A DNA stretch of 64,000 nt from Acidilobus saccharovorans 345-15. GTDB taxonomy: Archaea; Thermoproteota; Thermoprotei_A; Sulfolobales; Acidilobaceae. A program made the position numbers and the translations under genes. Location: the NCBI RefSeq assembly GCF_000144915.1, contig NC_014374.1:1-64000 (forward strand), given 5' to 3'. The first letter of the stretch is position 1, and each line of letters starts with the position of its first letter. The notes under the pieces are model-generated. The model saw only the letters and a program-made list of their open reading frames with translations. It did not search any database and was not told the origin of the DNA. Shown piece by piece: positions 24,132 to 33,391 of this stretch.

Positions 24132-24863
24132 TTGGGAAGCCCCTTGGCCAACGCGATCGAGGTAAGGGACGTAGTCAAGTTCTACGGAACCGTGCCCGCC
24201 CTCAGGGGGCTCAGCTTCGAGGTGCCCGAGGGCGGCAGGTACGCCCTCCTGGGCCCCAACGGCGCTGGCAAGAGCACCACCCTGAGGCTGCTCGTGGGCC
24301 TCATGAAGCCCGACAGGGGCGAGGTCAGGGTCCTCGGCAGGGACCCGGCCGACGACTACAGTGTGAAGGCCCAAATGGGCTACCTGCCCGAGGACGCCAC
24401 GCCGTACCTGGCCCTCACGGTCAGGGAGAACCTGGAGTACATAGCGGCCCTGAGGGGCCTCGACGACCCTAGGGACAGGGCGGAGAAGATGATGGACCTC
24501 CTGGGTCTGAGGAAATACGAGAACTACAGGGTGTCGGCGCTCTCCAGGGGCAACGTGCAGAAGCTCGCCATAGCGCTGGCCATAATCCACGAGCCCAAGG
24601 TGGTGTTCCTGGACGAGCCCCTGAACTACCTCGACATACCGACCCAGGAGGAGGTCATAGGGGTGCTGAGCAGGATGGGCTCCACCATGCTCGTGTCGAC
24701 GCACATAATGAGCGTGGCCGGCAGGCTGACGGACCACATACTGATGATAAGCGGGGGGAGGCTCGTCTGGCAGGGCACCTTCGACGACCTGAGGAGGATG
24801 GCGAAGGAGGAGGAGCCGGTGGAGAGCGTCGTGGCGAGGCTGATGAGGAGTGTCGAGGCTTAA
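24132..24863 (+). CDS. ABC transporter ATP-binding protein
   Basis: 243 residues from a TTG start. Walker [10 protein letters not shown], the Q-loop region MGYLPED, signature LSRGNVQKL (variant of LSGGQ) and Walker B VVFLDEP are all present, with the H-loop at STHIMS. The short form with an N-terminal ALRGLSFEV is typical of ABC-2 exporters. It overlaps the permease gene by 14 bp, and both probably form one exporter or membrane-assembly system. Confidence 0.9.
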   Translation: MGSPLANAIEVRDVVKFYGTVPALRGLSFEVPEGGRYALLGPNGAGKSTTLRLLVGLMKPDRGEVRVLGRDPADDYSVKAQMGYLPEDATPYLALTVRENLEYIAALRGLDDPRDRAEKMMDLLGLRKYENYRVSALSRGNVQKLAIALAIIHEPKVVFLDEPLNYLDIPTQEEVIGVLSRMGSTMLVSTHIMSVAGRLTDHILMISGGRLVWQGTFDDLRRMAKEEEPVESVVARLMRSVEA

Positions 24864-26322
24864 GCTCATAGCCTTCGTGGTCAAGACCAGGATATCCAGG
24901 CCCCTGCTCATAATAACCCTGATAATGCTGTTCTACGGCGTCATGAGCGGCGCCTACCTCTACGCGAACCACATAGAGCTCCCGCCGAGCGAGGTGGCCC
25001 AGGAGAGGACCATGGCCGTCATATACTCGGCCATAGTCATATTCCTGGCCTCGCTGCAGGGAGGCGTCACTGTGATAAAGTCAGACAGGGACTACCTCTT
25101 CACCCTGCCAATAAGCAGGGGGAGCCTCGCGCTCTCGCTCTACATAGGGCAGATGGTGCTCAGCGGCCTGCTGGCCATCGCCTGGCTCGGCTGGTACTTC
25201 CCGTTCATAGACGTGCCCCTGGGGTACGCTGTAGTCGACATGGTGCTCTTCGTGCTCCTGCTGACGTCGCTGACAGCTTCAATAGCGGAGCTGCAGGCCA
25301 AGAGGAGGGTCGCCGTGGCCGCTGCCCTGGCGGCCTGGTCGATATCAGCCCTGTTCAGGAACCCCGTCAGCCCCTCCGGGGTCTTCGACGGCTACTACCT
25401 GGCGGGCACGGCCACGCTAGCCATACTCTCCCTGGGCCTCACCTCCTACGTGGCCACGAGGCTCGGCAGGGCCCCGCTGCTCTACGGCTACTCCTCGGTG
25501 GTCAGCGAGGGCAGGGGGCAGGTGGCCTCGAGCGCGCTCTCCTTCGCGGGCGTCAGGGGGCTCAGGGCCGAGCTCAGGATGAAGCTCAACACTCTTACCA
25601 TAACTGGAAGGGTCGGGGGCTTCGGCGCCGGGGGCTCCAGGTACTTCACCCGCACCGTGAGCGTGAGGAAGTTCATGGGCTACATGTCGCTCGCCGCCGC
25701 GGCGTACCTGGCGGTCGGCGTGGCCCTAATGGCCACGGGGCTCGTCCCCCAGAGGCTGACCCCCCAGGGCCCTGGGAACGGGGTGCTCTTCGGGCTCCTC
25801 TTCGTGCCTGCCATCGCCGTTGAGGCCTTCTTCATAGGCTCCAGCGCCTCCCAGGTGGGCAACGAGAGGCCCTGGCTTGCCTTCACCGCCGCGGACCCCG
25901 GCGCCTACATGTGGCTGGGCGCCCTCTCCTGGTCCCTCGTGGTGCTCCTCGCCTCCCTCCCCTTCGCCGCCGCCTACCTTACCCTCTGGCTCATGGGCCT
26001 CAGGGAGGCGATTAACATGGTGCCGCAGCTGCTCCTGGTGGGCCCCGCCTTCTCCCTGCTTTCATACGCTGCCTCCGCCTACATGGCGGTGTCGCCGCAG
26101 GTGAGGAGCGAGGGGTTCATGCCGGGCCAGGTCAGGGCCAGGGGGCTGGTGATAACCTTTATAATTATAGTGCCGTTCGCCCTCATCTCAGCTGCGATGG
26201 CGTCGCTTAGCGTCAGCGTCTACAGCGGCCTCGCCTCGCTGCTTGTGGCGGCCCCCTTCATGGCCCTCAGGGGCTTCTGGAGGTCGGCCTCAAGGAGGAT
26301 AGTTGAGGCCGGCTACGTGTGA
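24850..26322 (+). CDS. ABC-2 type permease-like membrane protein
   Basis: 490 residues from a GTG start overlapping the ATPase gene. There are about 12 hydrophobic segments, for example [40 protein letters not shown] and [20 protein letters not shown]. The middle (residues 240-280) is a soluble loop with [14 protein letters not shown] earlier at about 77-91, a phrase seen in membrane components of ABC-2 exporters. The transported compound is unknown. Its end overlaps the convergent lhr gene by 10 bp. Confidence 0.8.
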   Translation: MSRLKLIAFVVKTRISRPLLIITLIMLFYGVMSGAYLYANHIELPPSEVAQERTMAVIYSAIVIFLASLQGGVTVIKSDRDYLFTLPISRGSLALSLYIGQMVLSGLLAIAWLGWYFPFIDVPLGYAVVDMVLFVLLLTSLTASIAELQAKRRVAVAAALAAWSISALFRNPVSPSGVFDGYYLAGTATLAILSLGLTSYVATRLGRAPLLYGYSSVVSEGRGQVASSALSFAGVRGLRAELRMKLNTLTITGRVGGFGAGGSRYFTRTVSVRKFMGYMSLAAAAYLAVGVALMATGLVPQRLTPQGPGNGVLFGLLFVPAIAVEAFFIGSSASQVGNERPWLAFTAADPGAYMWLGALSWSLVVLLASLPFAAAYLTLWLMGLREAINMVPQLLLVGPAFSLLSYAASAYMAVSPQVRSEGFMPGQVRARGLVITFIIIVPFALISAAMASLSVSVYSGLASLLVAAPFMALRGFWRSASRRIVEAGYV

Positions 26323-28985
26323 GCCTCCTCGCCCTGGGCCTGCTGGACGCCCTCCTCCAGGACCTTGCCCTTTGACCTCAGGTACTCCATTATCCTGTCG
26401 TGGAGGTACGCCATTATCCTCTGCTTGTCCTCCATGAGCACCACGTCGCTGTACTCCTTTATGAACAGGTTGTGCGCGAAGGGCGACGGGTATGGCAGCG
26501 GCCCCCTTACGGTGACCTTGACCTCGCCGCCCTCTATCCACCTGAGGACCCTCCCCGCGTCCTGTATGTCCATGTAGTCCTCAAGTATCTCCCTGTAGGT
26601 CTCCCTTATGACTGGGCTGCCCGGCATCTCCTCAAGCATGACGTCGAGCAGCTTCTGCGCCGAGAGCTGCATCCTCTCCGGGCTCCTCTCGTGCCCCCTG
26701 TACCTCCTCAGTATCATGAAGCTCCTCTGGGCCACGTGCCTGAACCTCCTCCTCATCATCTCAGTCCTCACCACGGCGCCCTCGAGGAGCTGCCTGAGGT
26801 TGTCGCTCCTCACGGAGCTCAGCAGGTACCTTATGAGGCCCTCGTCCGGCTCCCTGCCCTCGTAGGTGAGCATGAAGGCGTTGTCCGTGACCGAGACCTT
26901 GACGGGCACGTTGAGCCTGTCGGAAAGCACCGCGCCGTAGGCCCTGGAGAGTGCGTCGTTGGTCCTCCTGCCGAAGAGGGTGTGGAAGGCTATGCTCCAC
27001 TCGCCCTCGTCGCCCTGGAAGTACTCTATGAGTATGTTCCTCCTGCCCGGCACGACGCCGGTGTAGGCCAGCTGCTCCCACACGTACTGAATTACCTCCT
27101 CGGCGGCGTGGGGCTCCAGCCTGTACTCCTCCACGAGCATCCTCCTGGCCTCGTCTAACTTGCCCTGGGCTATGAGCTCCCCAACCCTCTCCCTGAACTC
27201 CCCGACCAGGAGGGCGCTGTCGAAGGCCAGGGGCAGCATCTCGCTGAACCAGCTCGGCACCGTGGGCCTCTCGTTCTCGGCGGGCTCCACGTAAACCTTC
27301 ATGCCGTCAGCCCTGAGGAACCTGTAGGTCTTGCCCCCGAGGACGAATATGTCGCCGGGCTCAAGTATCTCGACGAACTCCTCCTCCAGGCTGCCTATGC
27401 TCTTGCCCTTAGATATGACCTTTATCTTGGCCTCGTCCGGTATCGTGCCCGCGTTGAGCTGGTATATCATCCTGGCGCTCCTCTTCCTGCCGAACTCCCC
27501 CAGGTCCTCGTCAAGCCTTATCTTTGAGTAGACCCCCTCGTCCTCGAGCCCCTGGCTCTTGCCGCCGAGGAAGCGGAGGACGCTCATGTAGTCCTCCCAG
27601 CTGAGCGCGTGGAACGGGTAGGCCCTCCTTATCACCCTGAAGGCCTCCTCCACCTTCCACGGCCTCTCTATTGACATGCCAACTATGTGCTGGGCCAGCA
27701 CGTCAAGCGGGTTCCTTGGTATCCTCACGTTGTCTATCTTCCTCTCCATGGCTGCCTTGGCCAGCACAGTGCACTCTATCAGGTCGTCCCTGTTAACAGC
27801 CACCATGACGCCCCTGCTCACCTGGCTCACGTGGTGCCCAGCCCTGCCAACCCTCTGGAGGAGCCTGCTCACGCTCTTCGGGCTGCTCAGGAGGACCACG
27901 AGGTCTATGTAGCCTATGTCTATGCCGAGCTCTAGGCTGGTGCTCGACACCACCAGCTTGAGCTCGCCCCTCTTCAGCCTCTCCTCTACGTCGAGCCTCA
28001 CCTCCCTCGAGAGGCTGCTGTGGTGGGCCTCTATCTCATCCATGTCAACGTAGCCCTTGGAGGACATGAGCTTCTTGAGCTTGAACACCACCCTCTCCGT
28101 GGCGCTCCTGGTGTTTGTGAAGACCAGCGTGGTCCTGGCGGTCCTCGAGAGCTCGGCCACGGTGTTGTATATTTCCTCGTTTATCTTTTCCGGGTCGCCG
28201 TGTATGAGGTCCACCTTAGGCGTTATCACCCTTATGTCGAAGGGCTTGGCGAACCTGGCGTCCACTATCTCCACTGGCCTCGGCGTCCCATCGTCGTAGT
28301 AGCCGCCCAGGAACCTGGCGACCTCCTCGAGGGGCGATATGGTTGCCGAGAGGCCTACCCTCTGGAGCCCCCTTCCCTGGGCCTCGCTGACCAGCTCCTC
28401 GAGCCTCTCCAGCGTCAGGGCGAGGTGCGAGCCCCTCTTGCTGGAGGCGAGCTCGTGTATCTCGTCAACTATGACCCACCTGGCGGTCGAGAGCCTCTCC
28501 CTGAACTTGGGGGCCACGAGGCTTATGGCGAGGCTCTCGGGCGTCGTTATAAGTATGTGAGGGGGCCTCCTCAGCATCTTTGCCTTCTCGTTGGCCGGCG
28601 TGTCGCTAGTCCTGGTGGCCACCCTGACCTCAGGGGGCTGGAAGCCCATGGACTTTGCCTTCTCGTATATCTCGCCCAGCGGCTGGACCAGGTTCCTGTA
28701 CATGTCGTTGTCCAGGGCCCTGAGGGGGCTGACGTAGACCGCGTATATCTTGTCCTCCAGCTCCCCCCTCTCCCCCATGGCGAGGAGGTCGTCGAGTATT
28801 GCAAGGAAGGCCGCGAGCGTCTTGCCCGTCCCAGTGGGGCTCGATATCAGCACGCTCCTCCCCTGCTTTATTAGCGGTATGGCCTCCCTCTGCGGGTCGG
28901 TGAAGGAGCCGTACTTCTCCCTGAACCAGGCGGCCACGTAGGGCCTCAGCAGCGAGAGTACTTCCTCGTCGTCCTGCAACGCCAC
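26313..28985 (-). CDS. lhr: Lhr-type superfamily 2 DNA helicase
   Basis: 890 residues, the length of archaeal Lhr core proteins. Motif I is SSPTGTGKT (K55), motif II DEIHELASSKRGSHLALTLERL, motif III SATISPL, motif VI QRVGRAGHH. After the RecA domains come the winged helix and the Lhr-specific C-terminal core. Archaeal Lhr is a 3'-5' helicase that unwinds forks and RNA-DNA hybrids, probably in repair of stalled replication. The start is a GTG. It is convergent with the ABC permease and stands alone. Confidence 0.93.
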   Translation of the reverse strand: MALQDDEEVLSLLRPYVAAWFREKYGSFTDPQREAIPLIKQGRSVLISSPTGTGKTLAAFLAILDDLLAMGERGELEDKIYAVYVSPLRALDNDMYRNLVQPLGEIYEKAKSMGFQPPEVRVATRTSDTPANEKAKMLRRPPHILITTPESLAISLVAPKFRERLSTARWVIVDEIHELASSKRGSHLALTLERLEELVSEAQGRGLQRVGLSATISPLEEVARFLGGYYDDGTPRPVEIVDARFAKPFDIRVITPKVDLIHGDPEKINEEIYNTVAELSRTARTTLVFTNTRSATERVVFKLKKLMSSKGYVDMDEIEAHHSSLSREVRLDVEERLKRGELKLVVSSTSLELGIDIGYIDLVVLLSSPKSVSRLLQRVGRAGHHVSQVSRGVMVAVNRDDLIECTVLAKAAMERKIDNVRIPRNPLDVLAQHIVGMSIERPWKVEEAFRVIRRAYPFHALSWEDYMSVLRFLGGKSQGLEDEGVYSKIRLDEDLGEFGRKRSARMIYQLNAGTIPDEAKIKVISKGKSIGSLEEEFVEILEPGDIFVLGGKTYRFLRADGMKVYVEPAENERPTVPSWFSEMLPLAFDSALLVGEFRERVGELIAQGKLDEARRMLVEEYRLEPHAAEEVIQYVWEQLAYTGVVPGRRNILIEYFQGDEGEWSIAFHTLFGRRTNDALSRAYGAVLSDRLNVPVKVSVTDNAFMLTYEGREPDEGLIRYLLSSVRSDNLRQLLEGAVVRTEMMRRRFRHVAQRSFMILRRYRGHERSPERMQLSAQKLLDVMLEEMPGSPVIRETYREILEDYMDIQDAGRVLRWIEGGEVKVTVRGPLPYPSPFAHNLFIKEYSDVVLMEDKQRIMAYLHDRIMEYLRSKGKVLEEGVQQAQGEEAHT

Positions 28986-29118
28986 TCCCCAGGGCCCTGG
29001 GACAGGCTAATGCCCGTAACCCTACCCTGGGCGGGCCGGGGAATATAGGGTACGATACTTACTCCTTCCCCCGGAGGTCCCCTGAGCCCAGCTAAGGAGG
29101 GGCGCTGGCTTCCAAGCG

Positions 29119-29916
29119 CTAGGACTCCTGCCCCCTTGAGGAGGCCGGGAAGGCGACCTTCCTTATTATCTCGTACAGCTTCTCGGGGTTCTTAGTGTAG
29201 AGCCTCAGCCTCGTCACGGTCCTCTTGCCCTGCCTTGTGAGCTCCACGAACCTCCTGTCCTTGTTAAGTACCACCTCTATGTCGGGGGGCAGGGGGAACC
29301 TTATGCCCTTTGTAGTGATCAGCCCCTTGATCACTATGCCCTTGTCGGTAACTATGTAGGAGGTCGGCACGTTGAGGGCGGGGAGCTTCTTTATCCTTGA
29401 GAGCGACCACATCATTATTCCCTGGTTTATCACGAAGTACCCCTCAAAGTAGAGCAGGAAGGCTATGAAGAGGAGGAGCCTGAGGTACTCGATGCCCACG
29501 TCCTTTATCTGCCTCCCGAAGAGCTCCAGGGACAGGTACGCGGCCAGGTCAGGCACGTACCTCCACAGCACGAAGAAGTAGGCCAGGCCTATGAGTATGC
29601 CGAGGGTCGTGTAGAGGGAGAACTTCGTCTGCTCCTGAAGGTCGACATATATCAGCGTGTCCTTGCTCTGTATGGCCCTAGTGTTGTCCTCGTGGAAGAG
29701 CCTCTTGCCGGAGAGCACCTCGGCCACGTAGGAGGACTTCTCGTTGAGGCCGCTGCTCATGAGTATGCTCTGCACGAACATGCTTATGGCTATGAACACG
29801 AATATGAGCAGGAAGAGGTACACGTTTATGCCTATGACCGCCGCCAGGGCGCTGTATATCAATATGTAGAGCTGGTTCAGCGCCACCATTCTGCCCATCT
29901 TCTCCATGTAGGCCAT
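29119..29916 (-). CDS. Membrane protein, DUF2208-like
   Basis: 265 residues with four hydrophobic segments: LYILIYSALAAVIGINVYLFLLIFVFIAISM near the N-terminus (two passes), LGILIGLAYFFVLWRYVP and LRLLLFIAFLLYFEGYFVI. The C-terminal 90 residues are soluble and basic (RFVELTRQGKRTVTRLRLYT), like a PH-type domain. I believe it belongs to the crenarchaeal family DUF2208, whose role is unknown; this assignment is from memory of the overall shape. It stands alone between lhr and the amidohydrolase. Confidence 0.65.
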   Translation of the reverse strand: MAYMEKMGRMVALNQLYILIYSALAAVIGINVYLFLLIFVFIAISMFVQSILMSSGLNEKSSYVAEVLSGKRLFHEDNTRAIQSKDTLIYVDLQEQTKFSLYTTLGILIGLAYFFVLWRYVPDLAAYLSLELFGRQIKDVGIEYLRLLLFIAFLLYFEGYFVINQGIMMWSLSRIKKLPALNVPTSYIVTDKGIVIKGLITTKGIRFPLPPDIEVVLNKDRRFVELTRQGKRTVTRLRLYTKNPEKLYEIIRKVAFPASSRGQES

Positions 29917-29990
29917 GGCTGAAGCCTCCGCTCTCTACTCCAGGGCCCGAGATTAAAGACTTAACATGCCAATGCCCTCAGGCCCAGGCG

Positions 29991-31107
29991 GTGAGCCAAG
30001 TGCACCTGAGGGCCTCCCTCGCGCTCATAGGCGACGACCTGAGGGCGGTCAGGGACGTCTGCGTCACTGTAGACGGTGATGGCTTTGTGGAGTCCGTGGA
30101 GGGCTGGGGCAGCTGCCCGTGGGACTCCGCAGGGGGGATGGGCCGCCCTCCTCCCCCAGCCGGCCAACGCCCACGTGCACAGCGCTGACGGCCGCTTCCC
30201 GGAGTTCGGCGTGGACCTGGGCCTTCACGAGCTCGTGGCCCCTCCTGATGGACTCAAGTACAGGCTGCTCTCCACGCTCGGCCCCACTGAGACGGCCCTG
30301 GGCATCTGGAGGACCTACAGGGCTGCCTACGAGCTCGGGGTCGGCCTCCTGGTCGACTTCAGGGAGGGGGGAGGCCTGGGGTGCCTCGCGGCCCAGAGGG
30401 CCAGGTCGATGGTGCCTGACATGGATGTGCTGGTGCTCGGCACCCCAGGGCCCTCGTTCCCCGGCTGGTGCCAGGGCCTTGGGCTCTCCAGCCCCCTCGA
30501 CTACAGCGAGGGGGTGCTGAGGGCTCTCACGTCGCAGCTCAGGCCGTCGTTCACGCACGTGGCCGAGGACCCGGAGAACAGGAGGGAGGGAGACCTTGAG
30601 GTGGCCCTGAGGGCCGGCTTCACAGCAATAGTGCACGGCACCCACCTCTCGCGGGACGACCTTCAGGCGATCGCCGAGAAGGGGGTCCCCCTTGTCATGT
30701 GCCCCAGGAGCAACATGTGGCACGGCCTCAGGCCCCCTCCCGTGGCCGACGCCATAAGCCTCGGCGTCACCCTGGGCCTCGGCAGCGACAACGCCGCCTG
30801 GAACCTGCCTGACCCGTGGGGCGAGGCCGAGGAGGCCATGCTCATAGCCAGGTCCCAGGGCCTCAGGGGCGCCCCCGCCGCCGTCCTGGAGGCCCTCATG
30901 GTTGGAGGCTACAGGGCGGCGGGCCTTGAGCCGAGGACCGTTGAGGAGGGCAGGAGGCTCCACGCGGTCCTCGTGGACGCCTACAGCACCGGCATACTCT
31001 CGGCCGCGGACACTGCCTCGGCGATAGTTAGGAGGGCCAGGGCCGGCCTGGCCCTCAGGGTTGACGGCTCACATCTCGCTTACCTTTCCAAGGCCGGCGT
31101 CTATTAG
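29991..31107 (+). CDS. Amidohydrolase-family protein, split by a frameshift
   Basis: The first part (from GTG 29991: VHLRASLALIGDDLRAVRDVCVT...) has the strand pattern that opens TIM-barrel amidohydrolases. After about 47 codons the frame must move at a run of six G (30132-30137); the second part continues WAALLPQPANAHVHSAD. Removing one G joins them into a protein of about 371 residues. Metal ligands are visible: HVHSAD, HGTHLS and GLGSDNA. The family includes cytosine, guanine and S-adenosylhomocysteine deaminases; the substrate is unclear. The 3' end overlaps the convergent SCP2 gene. The shift may be real or a sequencing error. Confidence 0.78.
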
Positions 31108-31422
31108 CTTCTTCAGGTTTATCGTGTCAAGCACGTCCCCGGTTATCTTCAGCTGCCCTCCCAGGAACGCCTTCATCGCGTCGAGCTGGCCCGACATCAT
31201 CCTCTCCAGCACGTCGGAGGTCGTGGTGAGGGTCGCTATTGGCTTCGGGTGCCTCCCCTCGACCACCCTAAGGGCGCCGCTCTTTATCTCAACGTAGAAG
31301 TCCCCCAGGCCCTGCACTGAGAACTGGTAGACCTTGTCCCAGCTCCTTATCTCCGGCACCTCCTCCACGGCCCTCGAGAAGAGCTGCTGGAGGGCCTTCC
31401 TAACGTCGTCCAGTGTAACCAA
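31069..31422 (-). CDS. SCP2-like sterol/lipid carrier domain protein
   Basis: 117 residues. The SCP2 fold shows as YQFSVQGLGDFYVEIKSGALRVVEGRHPKPIATLTTTSDVLERMMSG followed by AFLGGQLKITGDVLDTINLKKLI. Such proteins bind fatty acids or acyl-CoA. The open frame starts much earlier (31593), but the stretch before residue 58 is unlike the family; the TTG at 31422 with GGTGGGAG upstream gives the right length. The 31430-31600 region contains the divergent control region for the thiolase gene. Function with thiolase and DUF35 in lipid metabolism is an inference. Confidence 0.82.
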   Translation of the reverse strand: MVTLDDVRKALQQLFSRAVEEVPEIRSWDKVYQFSVQGLGDFYVEIKSGALRVVEGRHPKPIATLTTTSDVLERMMSGQLDAMKAFLGGQLKITGDVLDTINLKKLIDAGLGKVSEM

Positions 31423-31573
31423 ACTCCCACCAGGGCTGGGGTGACCGATGTAGGTAATAGCCCTGGATGGGCAAGCCGCAGTTATGGGCTTGCCTTGGCC
31501 CCTTTTAAACCCCTTAAGCCTTGGAGGCGGTTTTAAAGGGCCCCACGCCTTGATGTATCTAACTTCCCAAGCC

Positions 31574-31606
31574 TTAACACGTAAGGCCCTCATGCCTTAC
31601 GCTTAA
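31574..31606. promoter_or_regulatory. Inverted repeat upstream of the thiolase gene
   Basis: CGTAAGGC at 31580-31587 and GCCTTACG at 31594-31601 form a perfect 8-bp dyad around six bases; TTAA flanks both sides (31574-31577, 31603-31606). It lies 13-45 bp before the TTG start of the thiolase gene, where an operator of a dimeric repressor, for example a TetR-type lipid regulator, could sit. Confidence 0.55.
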
Positions 31607-31618
31607 CCAGGTGAGCGC

Positions 31619-32809
31619 TTGAGGAACGTGGCAATAGTGGGATACGGCCACACGAAGTTCGGGGTCAGGAACGAGGTGAACCTGGCCGAGCTAGCCTACG
31701 AGGCCATAAGGGAGGCCCTCGAGAAGGCGGGCCTGGAGCCTAAGGACGTGGAGCACGTGGTCGTCTCAAACGTGGGCGGCTGGAGCAGCGAGCCCCTGCC
31801 TGCCGTGGTGGTTGCAGAGTACGCCGGGCTCTCCGGCAAGCCCCTGCACAGGGTGGAGGCCGCCTGCGCCTCCGGCTCCTCAGCCCTGGCCTCGGCCTAC
31901 GAGGCCGTGGCCTCAGGCATGGCAGACATAGCACTCGCGGTTGGAGTTGAGAAGATGAACGAGAGCCCGACCCCCAACGTGGTGGAGCTCATAGGCAGGG
32001 CCGGCAACTACTTCTGGGAGTTCCAGAACTTCGGCCTGACCTTCCCCGGCTACTACGCCCTCTACGCCACGGCCTACATGAACAAGTACGGGGCCACGGA
32101 GGAGGACTTCTGCAGGGTCGCCGTCAAGAACCACTACTACGCCAGCATGAACCCCAAGGCGCAGTTCCCGAGGAAGATAGACCTCGAGACTTGCATGAGC
32201 AGCAGGTACATAGCCTGGCCCATAAAGCTCTACGACTCCTCGCCCATAACCGACGGGGCCGCCGCGGTGGTCCTGGCGAGCGAGGAGGTCGCCAAGAAGC
32301 TGACCGACTCGCCGGTGTGGATACACTCCATAGGCATGGCCTCGGGCACGGCGAACCTGTCCAGGAGGGACGACTTCACTGGGCTCATGGCGGCCCAGCT
32401 GGCGGCCAGGGCGGCCTACAAGGTGGCCGGCCTTGAGGCTGAGAACACCGCAAGGTACTTTGACGTGGCCGAGGTCCACGACTGCTTCACCATAGCTGAG
32501 GTCATGGCCTACGAGGACCTGGGCTTCGTGAAGCGCGGCGAGGGCTACAAGCTTGTCAGGGAGGGGCAGACCTACATAGGCGGCCTCATACCGGTCAACC
32601 TCAGCGGGGGGCTCAAGGCCAAGGGGCACCCGCTGGGGGCCACGGGGATAAGCATGGCGGTTGAGCTGACCAAGCAGCTCCTCCACGAGGTGGAGCCCGG
32701 GAGGCAGGCCACCATAAACAAGGGCATGGCCGTGGCACACAACGTCGGCGGCACGGGCCACTACGCCTACGTCACCGTGCTGGGCCTCGAGAAGCCCAGG
32801 GGGAGGTGA
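31619..32809 (+). CDS. Acetyl-CoA acetyltransferase (archaeal thiolase, SCPx type)
   Basis: 396 residues from a TTG start, with GGTG upstream. The acyl-accepting cysteine is C83 in EAACASGSSAL; the other thiolase boxes are EVHDCFTIAEV and LSGGLKAKGHPLGATG. Archaeal thiolases of this type condense two acetyl-CoA for the mevalonate route, working with a DUF35 protein and HMG-CoA synthase. The DUF35 gene follows after 6 bp, but no HMG-CoA synthase gene is in the window, so another 3-ketoacyl-CoA substrate is also possible. Confidence 0.92.
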   Translation: MRNVAIVGYGHTKFGVRNEVNLAELAYEAIREALEKAGLEPKDVEHVVVSNVGGWSSEPLPAVVVAEYAGLSGKPLHRVEAACASGSSALASAYEAVASGMADIALAVGVEKMNESPTPNVVELIGRAGNYFWEFQNFGLTFPGYYALYATAYMNKYGATEEDFCRVAVKNHYYASMNPKAQFPRKIDLETCMSSRYIAWPIKLYDSSPITDGAAAVVLASEEVAKKLTDSPVWIHSIGMASGTANLSRRDDFTGLMAAQLAARAAYKVAGLEAENTARYFDVAEVHDCFTIAEVMAYEDLGFVKRGEGYKLVREGQTYIGGLIPVNLSGGLKAKGHPLGATGISMAVELTKQLLHEVEPGRQATINKGMAVAHNVGGTGHYAYVTVLGLEKPRGR

Positions 32810-32815
32810 GGGGTC

Positions 32816-33355
32816 GTGAGCCAGAGGCAGGAGGCCGACGCCTACCTAAAGCAGCTTGAGGCCTACGCCAACGCCATGAAGTCGTCCGTCGGGGTCCCGG
32901 TCATAGTGGACCCCAAGACAAACGTGGCCATATGGTACGACCAGAGGGAGATGAGGTTCAAGTTCCTGATAAGCGTCGAGAGGACGAGGAGGTTCTTCGA
33001 GGCCCTCAGCGAGGGCAAGGTGCTCGCCACCAGGTGCAGGCAGACGGGCGAGGTCTTCTTCCCGCCGCAGGTGGACTGCCCCGGCGTCAAGGACGGCGAG
33101 GTGGAGTGGGTGGAGCTGCCCAGGGAGGGCGAGCTGGTGACCTACACTGTGATATACACTAAGCCCTACAGCTTCAGCCACTACGACGACTACACGGTGG
33201 GCATAGCCAGGCTCAGCAACGGCGTCCAGGTGCTTGCCTGGGTCAGGGAGAGGGACCCGAAGAGGCTGAGGGTCGGCATGAAGGTCAGGCTGGAGGTCGT
33301 TAAGAGGGAGCCGGAGGGCTACCTCACCTACGAGCTCGTGCCTGAGCAGCCTTAG
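32816..33355 (+). CDS. DUF35 OB-fold acyl-CoA-associated protein
   Basis: 179 residues from a GTG start. A rubredoxin-like zinc part (TRCRQTGEVFFPPQVDCPGV, with only two of the usual four cysteines) is followed by an OB fold (LVTYTVIYTKPYSFSHYDDYTVGIARLSNG). In archaea such proteins bridge thiolase and HMG-CoA synthase and channel acetoacetyl-CoA. The gene follows the thiolase at once, as in that complex. The N-terminal 55 residues extend beyond the shortest DUF35 proteins. Confidence 0.88.
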   Translation: MSQRQEADAYLKQLEAYANAMKSSVGVPVIVDPKTNVAIWYDQREMRFKFLISVERTRRFFEALSEGKVLATRCRQTGEVFFPPQVDCPGVKDGEVEWVELPREGELVTYTVIYTKPYSFSHYDDYTVGIARLSNGVQVLAWVRERDPKRLRVGMKVRLEVVKREPEGYLTYELVPEQP

Positions 33356-33391
33356 CTGACTTTTTGCAGGCCGCCGCCCTGCGGCCGGCCG

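Noticed and set aside
24120-24911. Long minus-strand ORF opposite the ABC ATPase
   Set aside because: Shadow frame; the plus strand has complete Walker motifs.
30064-30963. Long minus-strand ORF opposite the amidohydrolase
   Set aside because: Shadow frame in GC-rich sequence; the plus strand carries the metal-binding motifs.
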